The translations under genes and the position numbers were made by a program. A stretch of 19,017 nt of DNA from an uncultured Clostridia bacterium (lineage in GTDB: Bacteria; Bacillota; Clostridia; Oscillospirales; Oscillospiraceae). The notes beneath the pieces are model-generated. The model searched no databases and was not told the origin of the DNA. It saw only the letters and a program-made list of their open reading frames with translations. The stretch covers positions 1-19,017 of the forward strand of contig CANDEH010000044.1 of the NCBI GenBank assembly GCA_947383645.1. Direction: 5' to 3'. This document shows, piece by piece, positions 6,482 to 12,560 of the stretch. How positions within the stretch are numbered: the stretch's first letter is position 1; every line of letters begins with the position of its first letter.

Positions 6482-7489
6482 TTATCGCCAACCCCTCATG
6501 AACAACTCATCTACTTGGCATGGTGTCTGGTTTCTCAATGTGCGATGCGGTCGTTGTGAGTTATAAAACTCGATGTACGAGGCAAGGCCACGTTTGAAAT
6601 CAGCCTCTGGAGTATAATCTTTTCGATACAGCTCCTCCTTTTTGAGTGCGGCGAAGAAGGACTCAGCAACTGCGTTATCGTGCGGCCTCCCTGAATTGGA
6701 GAAAGACTGTTTTACAGATCGCTCATGTAGGCGCTGTCCAAATCGGTGAGAGGTATACTGCGCTCCCCGGTCGCTGTGAAAAATGAGGCCGGCATCCGGA
6801 TCACGTTGTTCCCATGCAGCCTTGAATGTTGAAGGAATCAGCTGAGTGCTATTCCTCCTGGAGACTTTGTAGGCGATAACTTTTCGGGAAAACAAGTCCA
6901 AGATCACACAGGTGTATAAGTATTGTTCTCCCAGTTTGAAGCAAGTAATATCACTGACCCAGATCTGATTAGCTCTATCCGCCTGAAATTGCTGCCGGAG
7001 AATACTTTGTTTCTTCCCTGACTTGTGGAGCTTTTTGTAGTCCCGCTTTGCGGTGCTCCGGATGCTGGATAGCCCCATTTCTTTCATCAATCTTGCTACG
7101 TATTCTGTACTGACCTGGTGTCCGCGTTGGACGAGGATCGTGCGGATCTTCTCGGCACCCAACACTTGGCGGTACTCATCAAACACCTCTTGGATCAGGC
7201 CACGGTATTCTTCCCGGCGTTTCTCAAACCACGCGTTGCCTCGTTTGTTTCGGAGGATATGGTTGTAAAAGGTACCACGGGAGACATCCAATGCTTCGCA
7301 GAGTGTGTGGACATCATACTGACCATAAAGCGTCTCCACTGTTTTCAAGTTTTGTGACCCGGCGCAGGAGCATCTCGCATTCTTTTGTAGTGAGGGGATG
7401 TTTTTCATCAAGTGCTGCATTGTGATACTGTTTTGCCCAACGATAGATATCGAAATAAACTTTTTCTCTAAGCGCACATCTTCGTGCAC
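6482..7489 (-). CDS. IS3-family transposase, DDE catalytic part
   Basis: This is the strand-transfer enzyme of an IS3-type element. In the 335-codon open frame, residues from about 50 on are good protein: an HTH-like region (VETLYGQYDVHTLCEALDVSRGTFYNHILRNKRG), a linker, then the integrase core with Asp180 (WVSDIT), Asp240 (HSDRGAQYTS) and Glu276 (DNAVAESFFAALKKEE). Thirty-five residues separate the second Asp from Glu, the DD35E spacing of the family. The C-terminus has YIEFYNSQRPHRTL, also typical. The first 50 residues (MHEDVRLEKK... from a GTG) look like an out-of-frame read: the same DNA encodes better protein one frame over. The catalytic domain is intact, but with its N-terminal part in another frame and no visible ends, the element is probably not autonomous. 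Confidence 0.85.
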   Translation of the reverse strand: MHEDVRLEKKFISISIVGQNSITMQHLMKNIPSLQKNARCSCAGSQNLKTVETLYGQYDVHTLCEALDVSRGTFYNHILRNKRGNAWFEKRREEYRGLIQEVFDEYRQVLGAEKIRTILVQRGHQVSTEYVARLMKEMGLSSIRSTAKRDYKKLHKSGKKQSILRQQFQADRANQIWVSDITCFKLGEQYLYTCVILDLFSRKVIAYKVSRRNSTQLIPSTFKAAWEQRDPDAGLIFHSDRGAQYTSHRFGQRLHERSVKQSFSNSGRPHDNAVAESFFAALKKEELYRKDYTPEADFKRGLASYIEFYNSQRPHRTLRNQTPCQVDELFMRGWR

Positions 7490-7511
7490 CTTTTGATTCT
7501 ATGAGAGCCTT
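7314..7511 (-). pseudogene. N-terminal transposase fragment in a second frame
   Basis: This frame encodes ARRCALREKVYFDIYRWAKQ, then LDEKHPLTTKECEMLLRRVTKLE, and stops at TGA (7314-7316). The charged, leucine-spaced end looks like the helical tail of the IS3-family upstream protein or domain. The catalytic frame lies +1 relative to it (codons begin at its second base), not the usual -1 of IS3 orfA/orfB. That suggests a small deletion or insertion near 7330-7350 rather than a working programmed shift. There is no start codon: the frame opens right after a TAA, so the head is missing. Confidence 0.5.
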
Positions 7512-7557
7512 TTATGGAAGGATGTTACTCCTTACCCTTAAATCGGGAGGCTCTGAT

Positions 7558-8946
7558 ATGACAGAGGAAAACTATACTTATCGAACCAGCCAGACCCTGT
7601 TGCGGAACCAATTCCCCGGAAGAGGGAAACTGAAGATTCCTGTCATCCCCAAATTTGAGCCCGGACCGGGAGATTTTGATGATTTGCTTCTGATTGGTTT
7701 TGATAAGACCCACCTGGAAGATCAGAATCACCTTGACCGCATGGTTCACTTTTTCCTTTATGACTACCGCTTTGAGCGAGTCTGGAAAAACCCGGACAGC
7801 GATATCGAGAAGCTGTCCCGATACCGGGCGGTGCTCTCCCCGGATTTCAGCGTGTATCTGGAAATGGCCCCTGTGATGCAGCTTTACAACGTATTCCGGA
7901 ATCGCTGGTGCGGCGCCTACTGGGCCTCCAAAGGAATTCGGGTAATCCCAACTGTGAACTGGGGCGATGAATCCACATTTGATTTCTGCTTTGATGGGAT
8001 CGAGAAAGGAAGTACCGTTGCCGTATCCACGTATATGGCGTCAGCCCATGACCACCGACAGGATCAGAAGGAATGGTTCATGGCTGGTTACAATGAGATG
8101 CTGCGGCGGATTGAACCGGAGAAGATCATCTGCTACAATACACCTTTCCCAGAGATGCGGGGTGACATTGCATATATAGATTATGAGCGCAGTTCCTGGC
8201 GGTACATGAATTATGAGAGATCATATAAAGCAGAAGATTTTGACGCTTTCAAAATCGGTGGACAATCAACCGCGTCCTATGATACAATTACTCCATTCAT
8301 AGATGTGCCGTTGAAAGGCGGCGGCAGCGCTCAGGGCGGGGAGTGGAGACCGAGTCCCAACAAACCAGAGGATCAGCGGTTTTTAGGGGAGCCAGGTCAG
8401 ATTATTTCCTCTCATGCGCCGGGAAAACATGGCGGATATGAACGTGACACAAAAATTGGGGACGGTGGAAAAGCTACTTCGGAACGGCATTACACAGACC
8501 ATCAAAGACCGGATCTTCATACGGATCCACATGACCATATTATTGATTGGTCGACTGGCGTTCCAAGACCCGGGCCGCCAATTAACTATCCGGATGGAGC
8601 ACCAGAATTCAAGAGATTCGGAGAGCATAGACGTATGCATAAGATGATAGGAGTGAACGGCCCTGAGGGCAATCGTTTTAAGACAATCAGCGACTTCAAG
8701 TGGTGTGTAAACTGCGGTGGCGAGGTGGAATTTGAATGGAAGGGGTTGTCATATGGGATTTGGCCGAAACTGCGTAAAACGCCGGACGCTCCGCTCCAAA
8801 TGGTGATTTCTCGGATTTATATAGATAATCCGGCATCTACCGAGAAATGGTGCGATACCGCCGATGAATTGTTGGAATACATGGTGGGCGATGATCGCCT
8901 CCGGGATATAATCACACAGGTCACGGTCTGGAACCGCACAATTTGA
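7558..8946 (+). CDS. DUF4417 protein with unusual C-terminal extensions
   Basis: A 462-residue protein. Residues about 25-215 match the DUF4417 pattern as I know it: IPVIPKFEP, a VHFFLYDYRFERVWKNP element, VLSPDFSVYLEMAPVMQLY, NRWCGAYWASKGIRVIPTVNWGD, FDFCFDGIEKGSTVAVSTY. DUF4417 genes are common on phages and integrative elements, and their function is unknown. After a Gly/Pro-rich linker (about 230-285) comes a histidine-rich stretch (about 286-350: GKHGGYERDTKIGD, then ERHYTDH, then HTDPHDHIIDW), then a compact domain (about 360-462: FKTISDFKWCVNCGGEVEFEWKG to ITQVTVWNRTI). I do not recognise either extension securely. The start at 7558 follows GGGAGG at normal distance; an upstream in-frame ATG at 7501 lacks a ribosome site and overlaps the IS remnant. 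No promoter is clear. Base composition is visibly lower in GC than the flanking core genes. Confidence 0.75.
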   Translation: MTEENYTYRTSQTLLRNQFPGRGKLKIPVIPKFEPGPGDFDDLLLIGFDKTHLEDQNHLDRMVHFFLYDYRFERVWKNPDSDIEKLSRYRAVLSPDFSVYLEMAPVMQLYNVFRNRWCGAYWASKGIRVIPTVNWGDESTFDFCFDGIEKGSTVAVSTYMASAHDHRQDQKEWFMAGYNEMLRRIEPEKIICYNTPFPEMRGDIAYIDYERSSWRYMNYERSYKAEDFDAFKIGGQSTASYDTITPFIDVPLKGGGSAQGGEWRPSPNKPEDQRFLGEPGQIISSHAPGKHGGYERDTKIGDGGKATSERHYTDHQRPDLHTDPHDHIIDWSTGVPRPGPPINYPDGAPEFKRFGEHRRMHKMIGVNGPEGNRFKTISDFKWCVNCGGEVEFEWKGLSYGIWPKLRKTPDAPLQMVISRIYIDNPASTEKWCDTADELLEYMVGDDRLRDIITQVTVWNRTI

Positions 8947-9014
8947 GTATCTGATCCGGAGATTGTAATATGCAAAGCCCCTTATCCATAAAAATCGATT
9001 TTCATCGCTTATTG

Positions 9015-9064
9015 CACATAAATGGAGACGGCAGAGCAATTGCTCTTCCATCTCCATTTATGTG
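9015..9064. repeat. Large two-tier hairpin after the DUF4417 gene
   Basis: A perfect 14-base outer stem, CACATAAATGGAGA (9015-9028) with TCTCCATTTATGTG (9051-9064), encloses a perfect 14-base palindrome AGAGCAATTGCTCT (9033-9046). It lies about 70 bases after the DUF4417 stop and leads straight into the hairpin array. There is no T-run on the plus side, so it is not a standard terminator. Confidence 0.7.
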
Positions 9065-9065
9065 G

Positions 9066-9223
9066 GGACCTGCGGTCCATTTGACATGCTCGGGGCGAGT
9101 GAATCGCCCCATTTACGGCCTAAGAACCGCCCCTCTGGGGCGGTTGAAACGCCCGCTGCGGCGGGCAGTGCGCCAAGTTTTCGCCTTGTGGCGAAAACAC
9201 TTATACGCCGCCCTTGCGGCGGC
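9066..9223. repeat. Array of six tight hairpins
   Basis: Six consecutive perfect inverted repeats with loops of 3-5 bases: GGACC/GGTCC (9066-9078), GGGGCGA/TCGCCCC (9092-9110), AACCGCCCC/GGGGCGGTT (9125-9145), GCCCGC/GCGGGC (9151-9166), GTTTTCGCC/GGCGAAAAC (9177-9198) and GCCGCC/GGCGGC (9207-9223). The stems differ in sequence, so this is an array of structures and not a sequence repeat; spacing between hairpins is 5-14 bases. The function is unknown: candidates are a structured RNA, a single-stranded-DNA recognition region of a transfer or replication origin, or a palindromic mobile sequence. No coding potential is credible. Confidence 0.75.
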
Positions 9224-9333
9224 TCGCTGGCGCTCGCGGCTCTGACAGGGCGGAATCTTTTTTGTAAATGCGAGACAAAACCCGCAAGTACGAACCCTGT
9301 ATATTGTCAGGAATGTATTTGCAATAGTATCAA

Positions 9334-9368
9334 AAATAGAGCCAAGGTGATGAACCTTGGCTCTATTT
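9334..9368. terminator. Terminator-like hairpin at the end of the accessory patch
   Basis: A perfect 14-base stem, AAATAGAGCCAAGG (9334-9347) with CCTTGGCTCTATTT (9355-9368), and a 7-base loop. A-rich and T-rich stem edges let it work in either direction. It separates the hairpin array from the GntR promoter. Confidence 0.65.
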
Positions 9369-9450
9369 CTGCGTCCAGATGCAATTATGTGATTCCGGAA
9401 ATTTTCGCGTAAGGGGAAAATGATATGATCCTCACGCTATATTTTCCTGT

Positions 9451-9458
9451 GGGTACAT
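9451..9458. promoter_or_regulatory. Candidate GntR operator GGGTACAT upstream of its own promoter
   Basis: GGGTACAT lies 4 bases before the -35 box of the GntR gene, inside an imperfect palindrome GTGG-GTACAT-CCAC (9449-9462). The same 8 bases occur at 11912-11919 before the second symporter. A GT-AC centre is usual for FadR-type GntR operators. Assignment is inference. Confidence 0.3.
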
Positions 9459-9462
9459 CCAC

Positions 9463-9490
9463 TTGACATTGCTTCCAAAATTCATATAAT
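9463..9490 (+). promoter_or_regulatory. Promoter of the GntR regulator gene
   Basis: A perfect TTGACA (9463-9468) and a perfect TATAAT (9485-9490) are separated by 16 bases, pointing at the GntR gene with a leader of about 105 bases. Such a strong core promoter for a regulator suggests it is held down by a repressor, possibly its own product. Confidence 0.75.
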
Positions 9491-9602
9491 GTAGGATAAA
9501 TGAAACTGTTCCGGACAGAGATATATTTCCGCTATTTCTGATGGATGGAATGATCCCTAAAGCTCGTTCATAACGGGTTTTATCAAAAAGGAGGCGTATT
9601 GT

Positions 9603-10304
9603 TTGCCGCAGTTTGAGGCTTTAAAAGATACTCCGCTCATTCGCGACCGTGTGTATGACACTCTGCGGGGGGAGATCCTGACGGGAGGGTTTGCTCCCGG
9701 GGAGACGCTGAATATTCTGGCGATCTCCAAGCAGATGGGGGTCAGCTGTGCGCCGATCCGCGAGGCGCTGAATATGCTCACCAAGGACGGCCTGGTGGAC
9801 CTGGCGCCCCACAAGAAGGCCAGTGTGGCGGTCGGTACGGACGCAGACTATAAGGTCGCCTTCGAGCTCAGGCTGATGCTGGAACCCTACGCACTGCAGC
9901 AGTCCATCGGCCTGATCCCAAAGGCGGAAATTAACGCTATGCAGATTAAGTTGGAGAAGGACTACGGTACGGTGGAGAGTATAACGGATTTTTTCGCCTG
10001 CGACAATGAATTCCACCAGTTGCTGTACCGGTATACCAACTCGAAACTGCTGATCGCCACGCTGGACAATGTGCGCACCTATACGATGCGGTATTTTGCG
10101 CGCCGCTTCGATATGATTGTCGCGGCGAAGCGCACCCAGTATAGGATTCCCTCCTATGACCAGATCTCCACTATCCGGGATGAGCTGCGGGAGCACGCCG
10201 AAATTCTGGAGTCGGTTGTGCAGCGGGATGGCGATACGGCGGTCCGGAGGCTGAAGGAGCACATCAGCGTCAATATCGGCTACATGGACGCGATATCGGA
10301 ATAG
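9603..10304 (+). CDS. GntR-family regulator, FadR/FCD subfamily
   Basis: A 233-residue DNA-binding regulator. Residues 10-75 are the winged helix-turn-helix (IRDRVYDTLRGEILTGGFAPGETLN to VSCAPIREALNMLTKDGLV). Residues about 85-225 are the FCD ligand domain, with the metal-binding set Asp134, His138 (DNEFHQLLY), His198 and His220. In the family such domains bind small carboxylic acids through the metal, which suits a regulator of an amino-acid or 2-oxoacid pathway. The start is TTG at 9603, placed 8 bases after AAAGGAGG; no in-frame ATG lies nearby. The gene has its own strong promoter, ends at the terminator at 10354-10410, and faces the end of the fermentation gene run. The likely target is that run and possibly itself; the ligand is unknown. 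Confidence 0.9.
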   Translation: MPQFEALKDTPLIRDRVYDTLRGEILTGGFAPGETLNILAISKQMGVSCAPIREALNMLTKDGLVDLAPHKKASVAVGTDADYKVAFELRLMLEPYALQQSIGLIPKAEINAMQIKLEKDYGTVESITDFFACDNEFHQLLYRYTNSKLLIATLDNVRTYTMRYFARRFDMIVAAKRTQYRIPSYDQISTIRDELREHAEILESVVQRDGDTAVRRLKEHISVNIGYMDAISE

Positions 10305-10353
10305 ACACCCCGCCGCCTTCGCTGGCGCGCCGGGTCAGGGAATAGGAGACACC

Positions 10354-10410
10354 CCCCTCTGGGAGGGAGGCAGCATTTTTGCTGTCTCTCCCGGAGAGGG
10401 GCTTTATTTT
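10354..10410 (+). terminator. Terminator of the GntR gene
   Basis: A hairpin of about 22 base pairs with few mismatches: CCCCTCT-GGGAG running to GGCAGCA pairs with TGCTGTC-TCTCCC-GGAGAGGGG (10354-10401), followed by CTTTATTTT. The T-rich side is on the plus strand. It could also slow transcription arriving from the facing symporter gene. Confidence 0.8.
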
Positions 10411-10430
10411 GTTATGGAAGCAAGGGGTGT

Positions 10431-11859
10431 TCAGCGAACTTTTTGTCCTGCGGTTTTGATGAAGTTTTTGCTCTGATCGACCTTTGCGGTGTCGTAGCGC
10501 CGCTCTCCCTCGAAATCTTTCATCAGGCCGAAGAAGGGCTTGGAGAGCAGGACGATGGCGATCAGGTTGGGGTACAGGCAGAGGCCGGTGGCGATGTTGG
10601 CAAACCCGTTGTAGAGGTCGTTGACGCCGGAGTAGCCGGCAAATACCAGCGGCATGAGGAAGAACAGCCATCTGAGGTACTTGAAGGACTTCTTCCCGAA
10701 CAGGTCCTTGGAGGCGTTTTCAAAGTAGACGTAGAACACCACCGTGGTGGAGAGGCAGAACGCCGCCACGCAGACGTTGCAGATCAGGTCTGCCGCGCCG
10801 CCGGGGAGAACGCTCTTGAGGCCCTGCAGCGTGAGGGCCACGCCGGTGGCGCCGGAGCTCCAGTTGCCCTCGGGGAGGATGCAGATCAGGGCGGTGGCGG
10901 TGCAGACGACGACGGTGTCGATGAACACCTCCGTCACGCCCCACAGCCCCTGCTTGAAGGGATGGTCCACGTCGGCTGTGGCGTGGACGCAGGGTGCGAG
11001 GCCAAGGCCGGCGTCGTTGGAGCCGGTGGCGCGGGCGGCGCCCTGCTTGATGACAAGGGCGATTGTGGAGCCGACGAAGCCGCCCGTGGCGGAGGAGCCG
11101 GTAAAGGCGTTGCCGAAGATCAGGGCGAAGGCGTGGGGCAGGTTGGTGATGTTGCCCACGATCACAACGACGCTGGTGAGCAGCCAGAGGATGGCCATAA
11201 CCGGAACCAGGGAGCCGCAGACCTTGCCCACGGACTTCAGACCGCCAATGCAGGAGAGGAACACGAACAGGACCATAACGCCGGCGACGATGTACGGATT
11301 CCAGCCGTAGGAGGCCTGGGTGGACTCGACGACGGTGTGAATCTGCATAACGGACGCCATGAGGATCGCGTTGAAGAACAGGCCGACGGAGAAGGCCTTT
11401 TCAAGGAATTTGGAGTTCAGACCCGTCTTCATGTAGTACATGGGGCCGCCGTGGATCTCCCCGTCGGGGGAAACCTCGCGGTAGTGTACGGCGAGGGTGA
11501 CCTCCGCGCACTTGATGGTCATGGCGAAGAAGGCGAAGACCCACATCCAGAAAACCGCGCCGGGTCCGCCGATAGCGATGGCGGCCGCGGTGCCGGAGAT
11601 GTTGCCCATTCCTATCGTCCCGGCCAGCGCGCCCATGACCGCCTGGAACTGGGTCAAGCCCTTGGTCTCCGTCTCCTGCTTCTGAAAGAGCTTGCCCATG
11701 GTGTTCTTCATGATATAGCCAAACTTTCGGATCGGATAGAATTTTGTTCCAATTTAGAAGGAATGCGCCGGTGAGCAGCAGGAAGACCTGGGTCCAGGGA
11801 CCCCAGAAGAGATCCCCGATCTTTACGCTGACGTCTACTATGGCATTGATGATATTCAT
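10431..11859 (-). pseudogene. AGCS-family sodium:amino-acid symporter, frameshifted
   Basis: A second alanine/glycine:cation symporter-type protein, about 475 residues if the frame is repaired. The first 45 or so residues are read from the ATG at 11859 (MNIINAIVDVSVKIGDLFWGPWTQVFLLLTGAFL, first membrane helix, ribosome site AAAGGGAG). The rest continues in another frame as KFYPIRKFGYIMKNTMGKLFQK. The shift lies between about 11726 and 11754, and removing one base from the AAAA run or the AATTT stretch (minus-strand sense) restores the family sequence. Core motifs are present: GTIGMGNISGTAAAIAIGGPGAVFWMWV, HGGPMYYMKTG, SNDAGLGLAPCVHA. SNDAGLG in place of the first symporter's SNEAGLG suggests a different substrate preference. 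It is the last gene of the fermentation run, 205 bases after the orphan gene, so it may have its own promoter. It may be intact if the shift is a base-call error. Confidence 0.85.
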
Positions 11860-11889
11860 AATTCTCCCTTTCATTGTTCCGTTCGGTTA

Positions 11890-11919
11890 GTAGTAACTAC
11901 GCCAATGGTAAGGGTACAT
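11890..11919. promoter_or_regulatory. Candidate operator region upstream of the second symporter
   Basis: Two elements stand close together: a perfect 11-base palindrome GTAGT-A-ACTAC (11890-11900) and GGGTACAT (11912-11919), the latter identical to the motif beside the GntR promoter. A weak minus-strand promoter, TTTACA (11936-11941) with TGTACC (11913-11918) at 17 bases, would be overlapped by GGGTACAT. The -10 is poor, so the promoter is uncertain. Confidence 0.3.
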
Positions 11920-12064
11920 GCAATAGCATCTCTTCTGTAAAACCGCCTCCTTCTTTCTGACGCGTTCTGTCTTCCCGGAAGCTGTCTCCTTCCTCCATTC
12001 CACTCCTCTCTCCCTCAAATTGCTCTGCCGCGCCGCCCGGCGCCAGATGCGGTCCGTCCTCCGC

Positions 12065-12511
12065 TCACAGCGTTACGGGGTCGATCCGTCTGTCGCCGTC
12101 CACTTTTTCGTGGATGACGCTCTCCAGGTAGCCCAGCATCTCTCCAAATTCAACCGAAATTTTGCGGCGGACCGGGCCGCTGTACCTGCCCTCCGCGGTA
12201 AGCGCCGCGACCTGCTCCTTCAGCTCTTTGTAGCGGCGAATGACCGCGTCGTCCTTGTAGTAGAAGATGGAGTGCTTCCCCCTGGTGAAGTCCGCGCTCT
12301 GGATATCTGTAATCATCATCTCCAGGTCCACGTAGTATTTCGTGCCAAATCCCTCGCTGAGCTCTCGAGACACCTCCTCCAGAACGGGCAGGTTCTCCGG
12401 CTCAATAGGCGGGCTGATCGCCAGGGGCTTCACGCCGCAGGCTACCATCTCGATGAAACAGTTGATCATGCCGATCTCGTAGGAAATCCGATCCAGGGGA
12501 TAGCTGCTCAT
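12065..12511 (-). CDS. Conserved orphan protein, function unknown
   Basis: A 148-residue soluble protein, with no signal peptide or membrane segment. The N-terminal half has the striking run YPLDRISYEIGMINCFIEMVACGVKPLAISPP and then MMITDIQSADFTRGKHSIFYYKDD; the C-terminal half looks helical and charged. I do not recognise a named domain, though the sequence has the look of a conserved family and not a random frame. Its ATG follows GGAGG at 9 bases. It lies 49 bases downstream of the aminotransferase gene in the same direction, between that gene and the symporter. Its place suggests a role in the same amino-acid pathway, for example a small accessory or regulatory subunit, but nothing in the sequence proves this. 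Confidence 0.75.
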   Translation of the reverse strand: MSSYPLDRISYEIGMINCFIEMVACGVKPLAISPPIEPENLPVLEEVSRELSEGFGTKYYVDLEMMITDIQSADFTRGKHSIFYYKDDAVIRRYKELKEQVAALTAEGRYSGPVRRKISVEFGEMLGYLESVIHEKVDGDRRIDPVTL

Positions 12512-12560
12512 TTCCCTTCACCTCCATACTCTTCGCGGCTTGAATGCCGCCCTCATATAC

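Larger units (their letters stand above)
6482..7514 (-). mobile_element. IS3-family element, truncated remnant
   Basis: The element holds a DDE transposase frame (6482-7489) and, in another frame, a piece with the character of the upstream helix-turn-helix part (7314-7511). I could not find matching terminal inverted repeats or a flanking target duplication within about 100 bases of either end, and the upstream piece has no start codon after an in-frame TAA at 7512-7514. The copy therefore appears to have lost its ends. The boundaries given are those of the coding remnants only. It lies just downstream of the tRNA pair and directly upstream of the DUF4417 gene. Confidence 0.7.
8947..9602. other. 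Gene-free stretch with hairpin array, terminator and GntR promoter
   Basis: No gene is supported here. It holds, in order, a large hairpin (9015-9064), six short hairpins (9066-9223), a terminator-like hairpin (9334-9368) and the promoter of the GntR gene (9463-9490). Open frames crossing it are forced by the GC-rich inverted repeats and lack ribosome sites. Confidence 0.6.

Noticed and set aside
7342..7489. First 50 codons of the transposase open frame as real protein
   Set aside because: The other frame of the same DNA encodes much better transposase-like protein, and the GTG start has no ribosome site; the real catalytic part starts near 7342.
9066..9223. CRISPR array
   Set aside because: The stems are all different in sequence, there are no direct repeats with uniform spacers, and no cas genes are present.
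8970..9412. Two overlapping open frames across the hairpin array
   Set aside because: Their protein sequence is dictated by the inverted repeats, they lack ribosome sites, and neither resembles a protein family.
6195..9450. Direct repeat of the tRNA-Val 3' end as an attachment site
   Set aside because: I looked for a second copy of the GAGTCCAGTAGTCTCC-type end between 6300 and 9600 and found none.
11726..11760. Programmed ribosomal frameshifting in the second symporter
   Set aside because: There is only a run of four A bases with no evident stimulatory structure, and the family is not known to use frameshifting; two other genes of the same run are broken in the same way.
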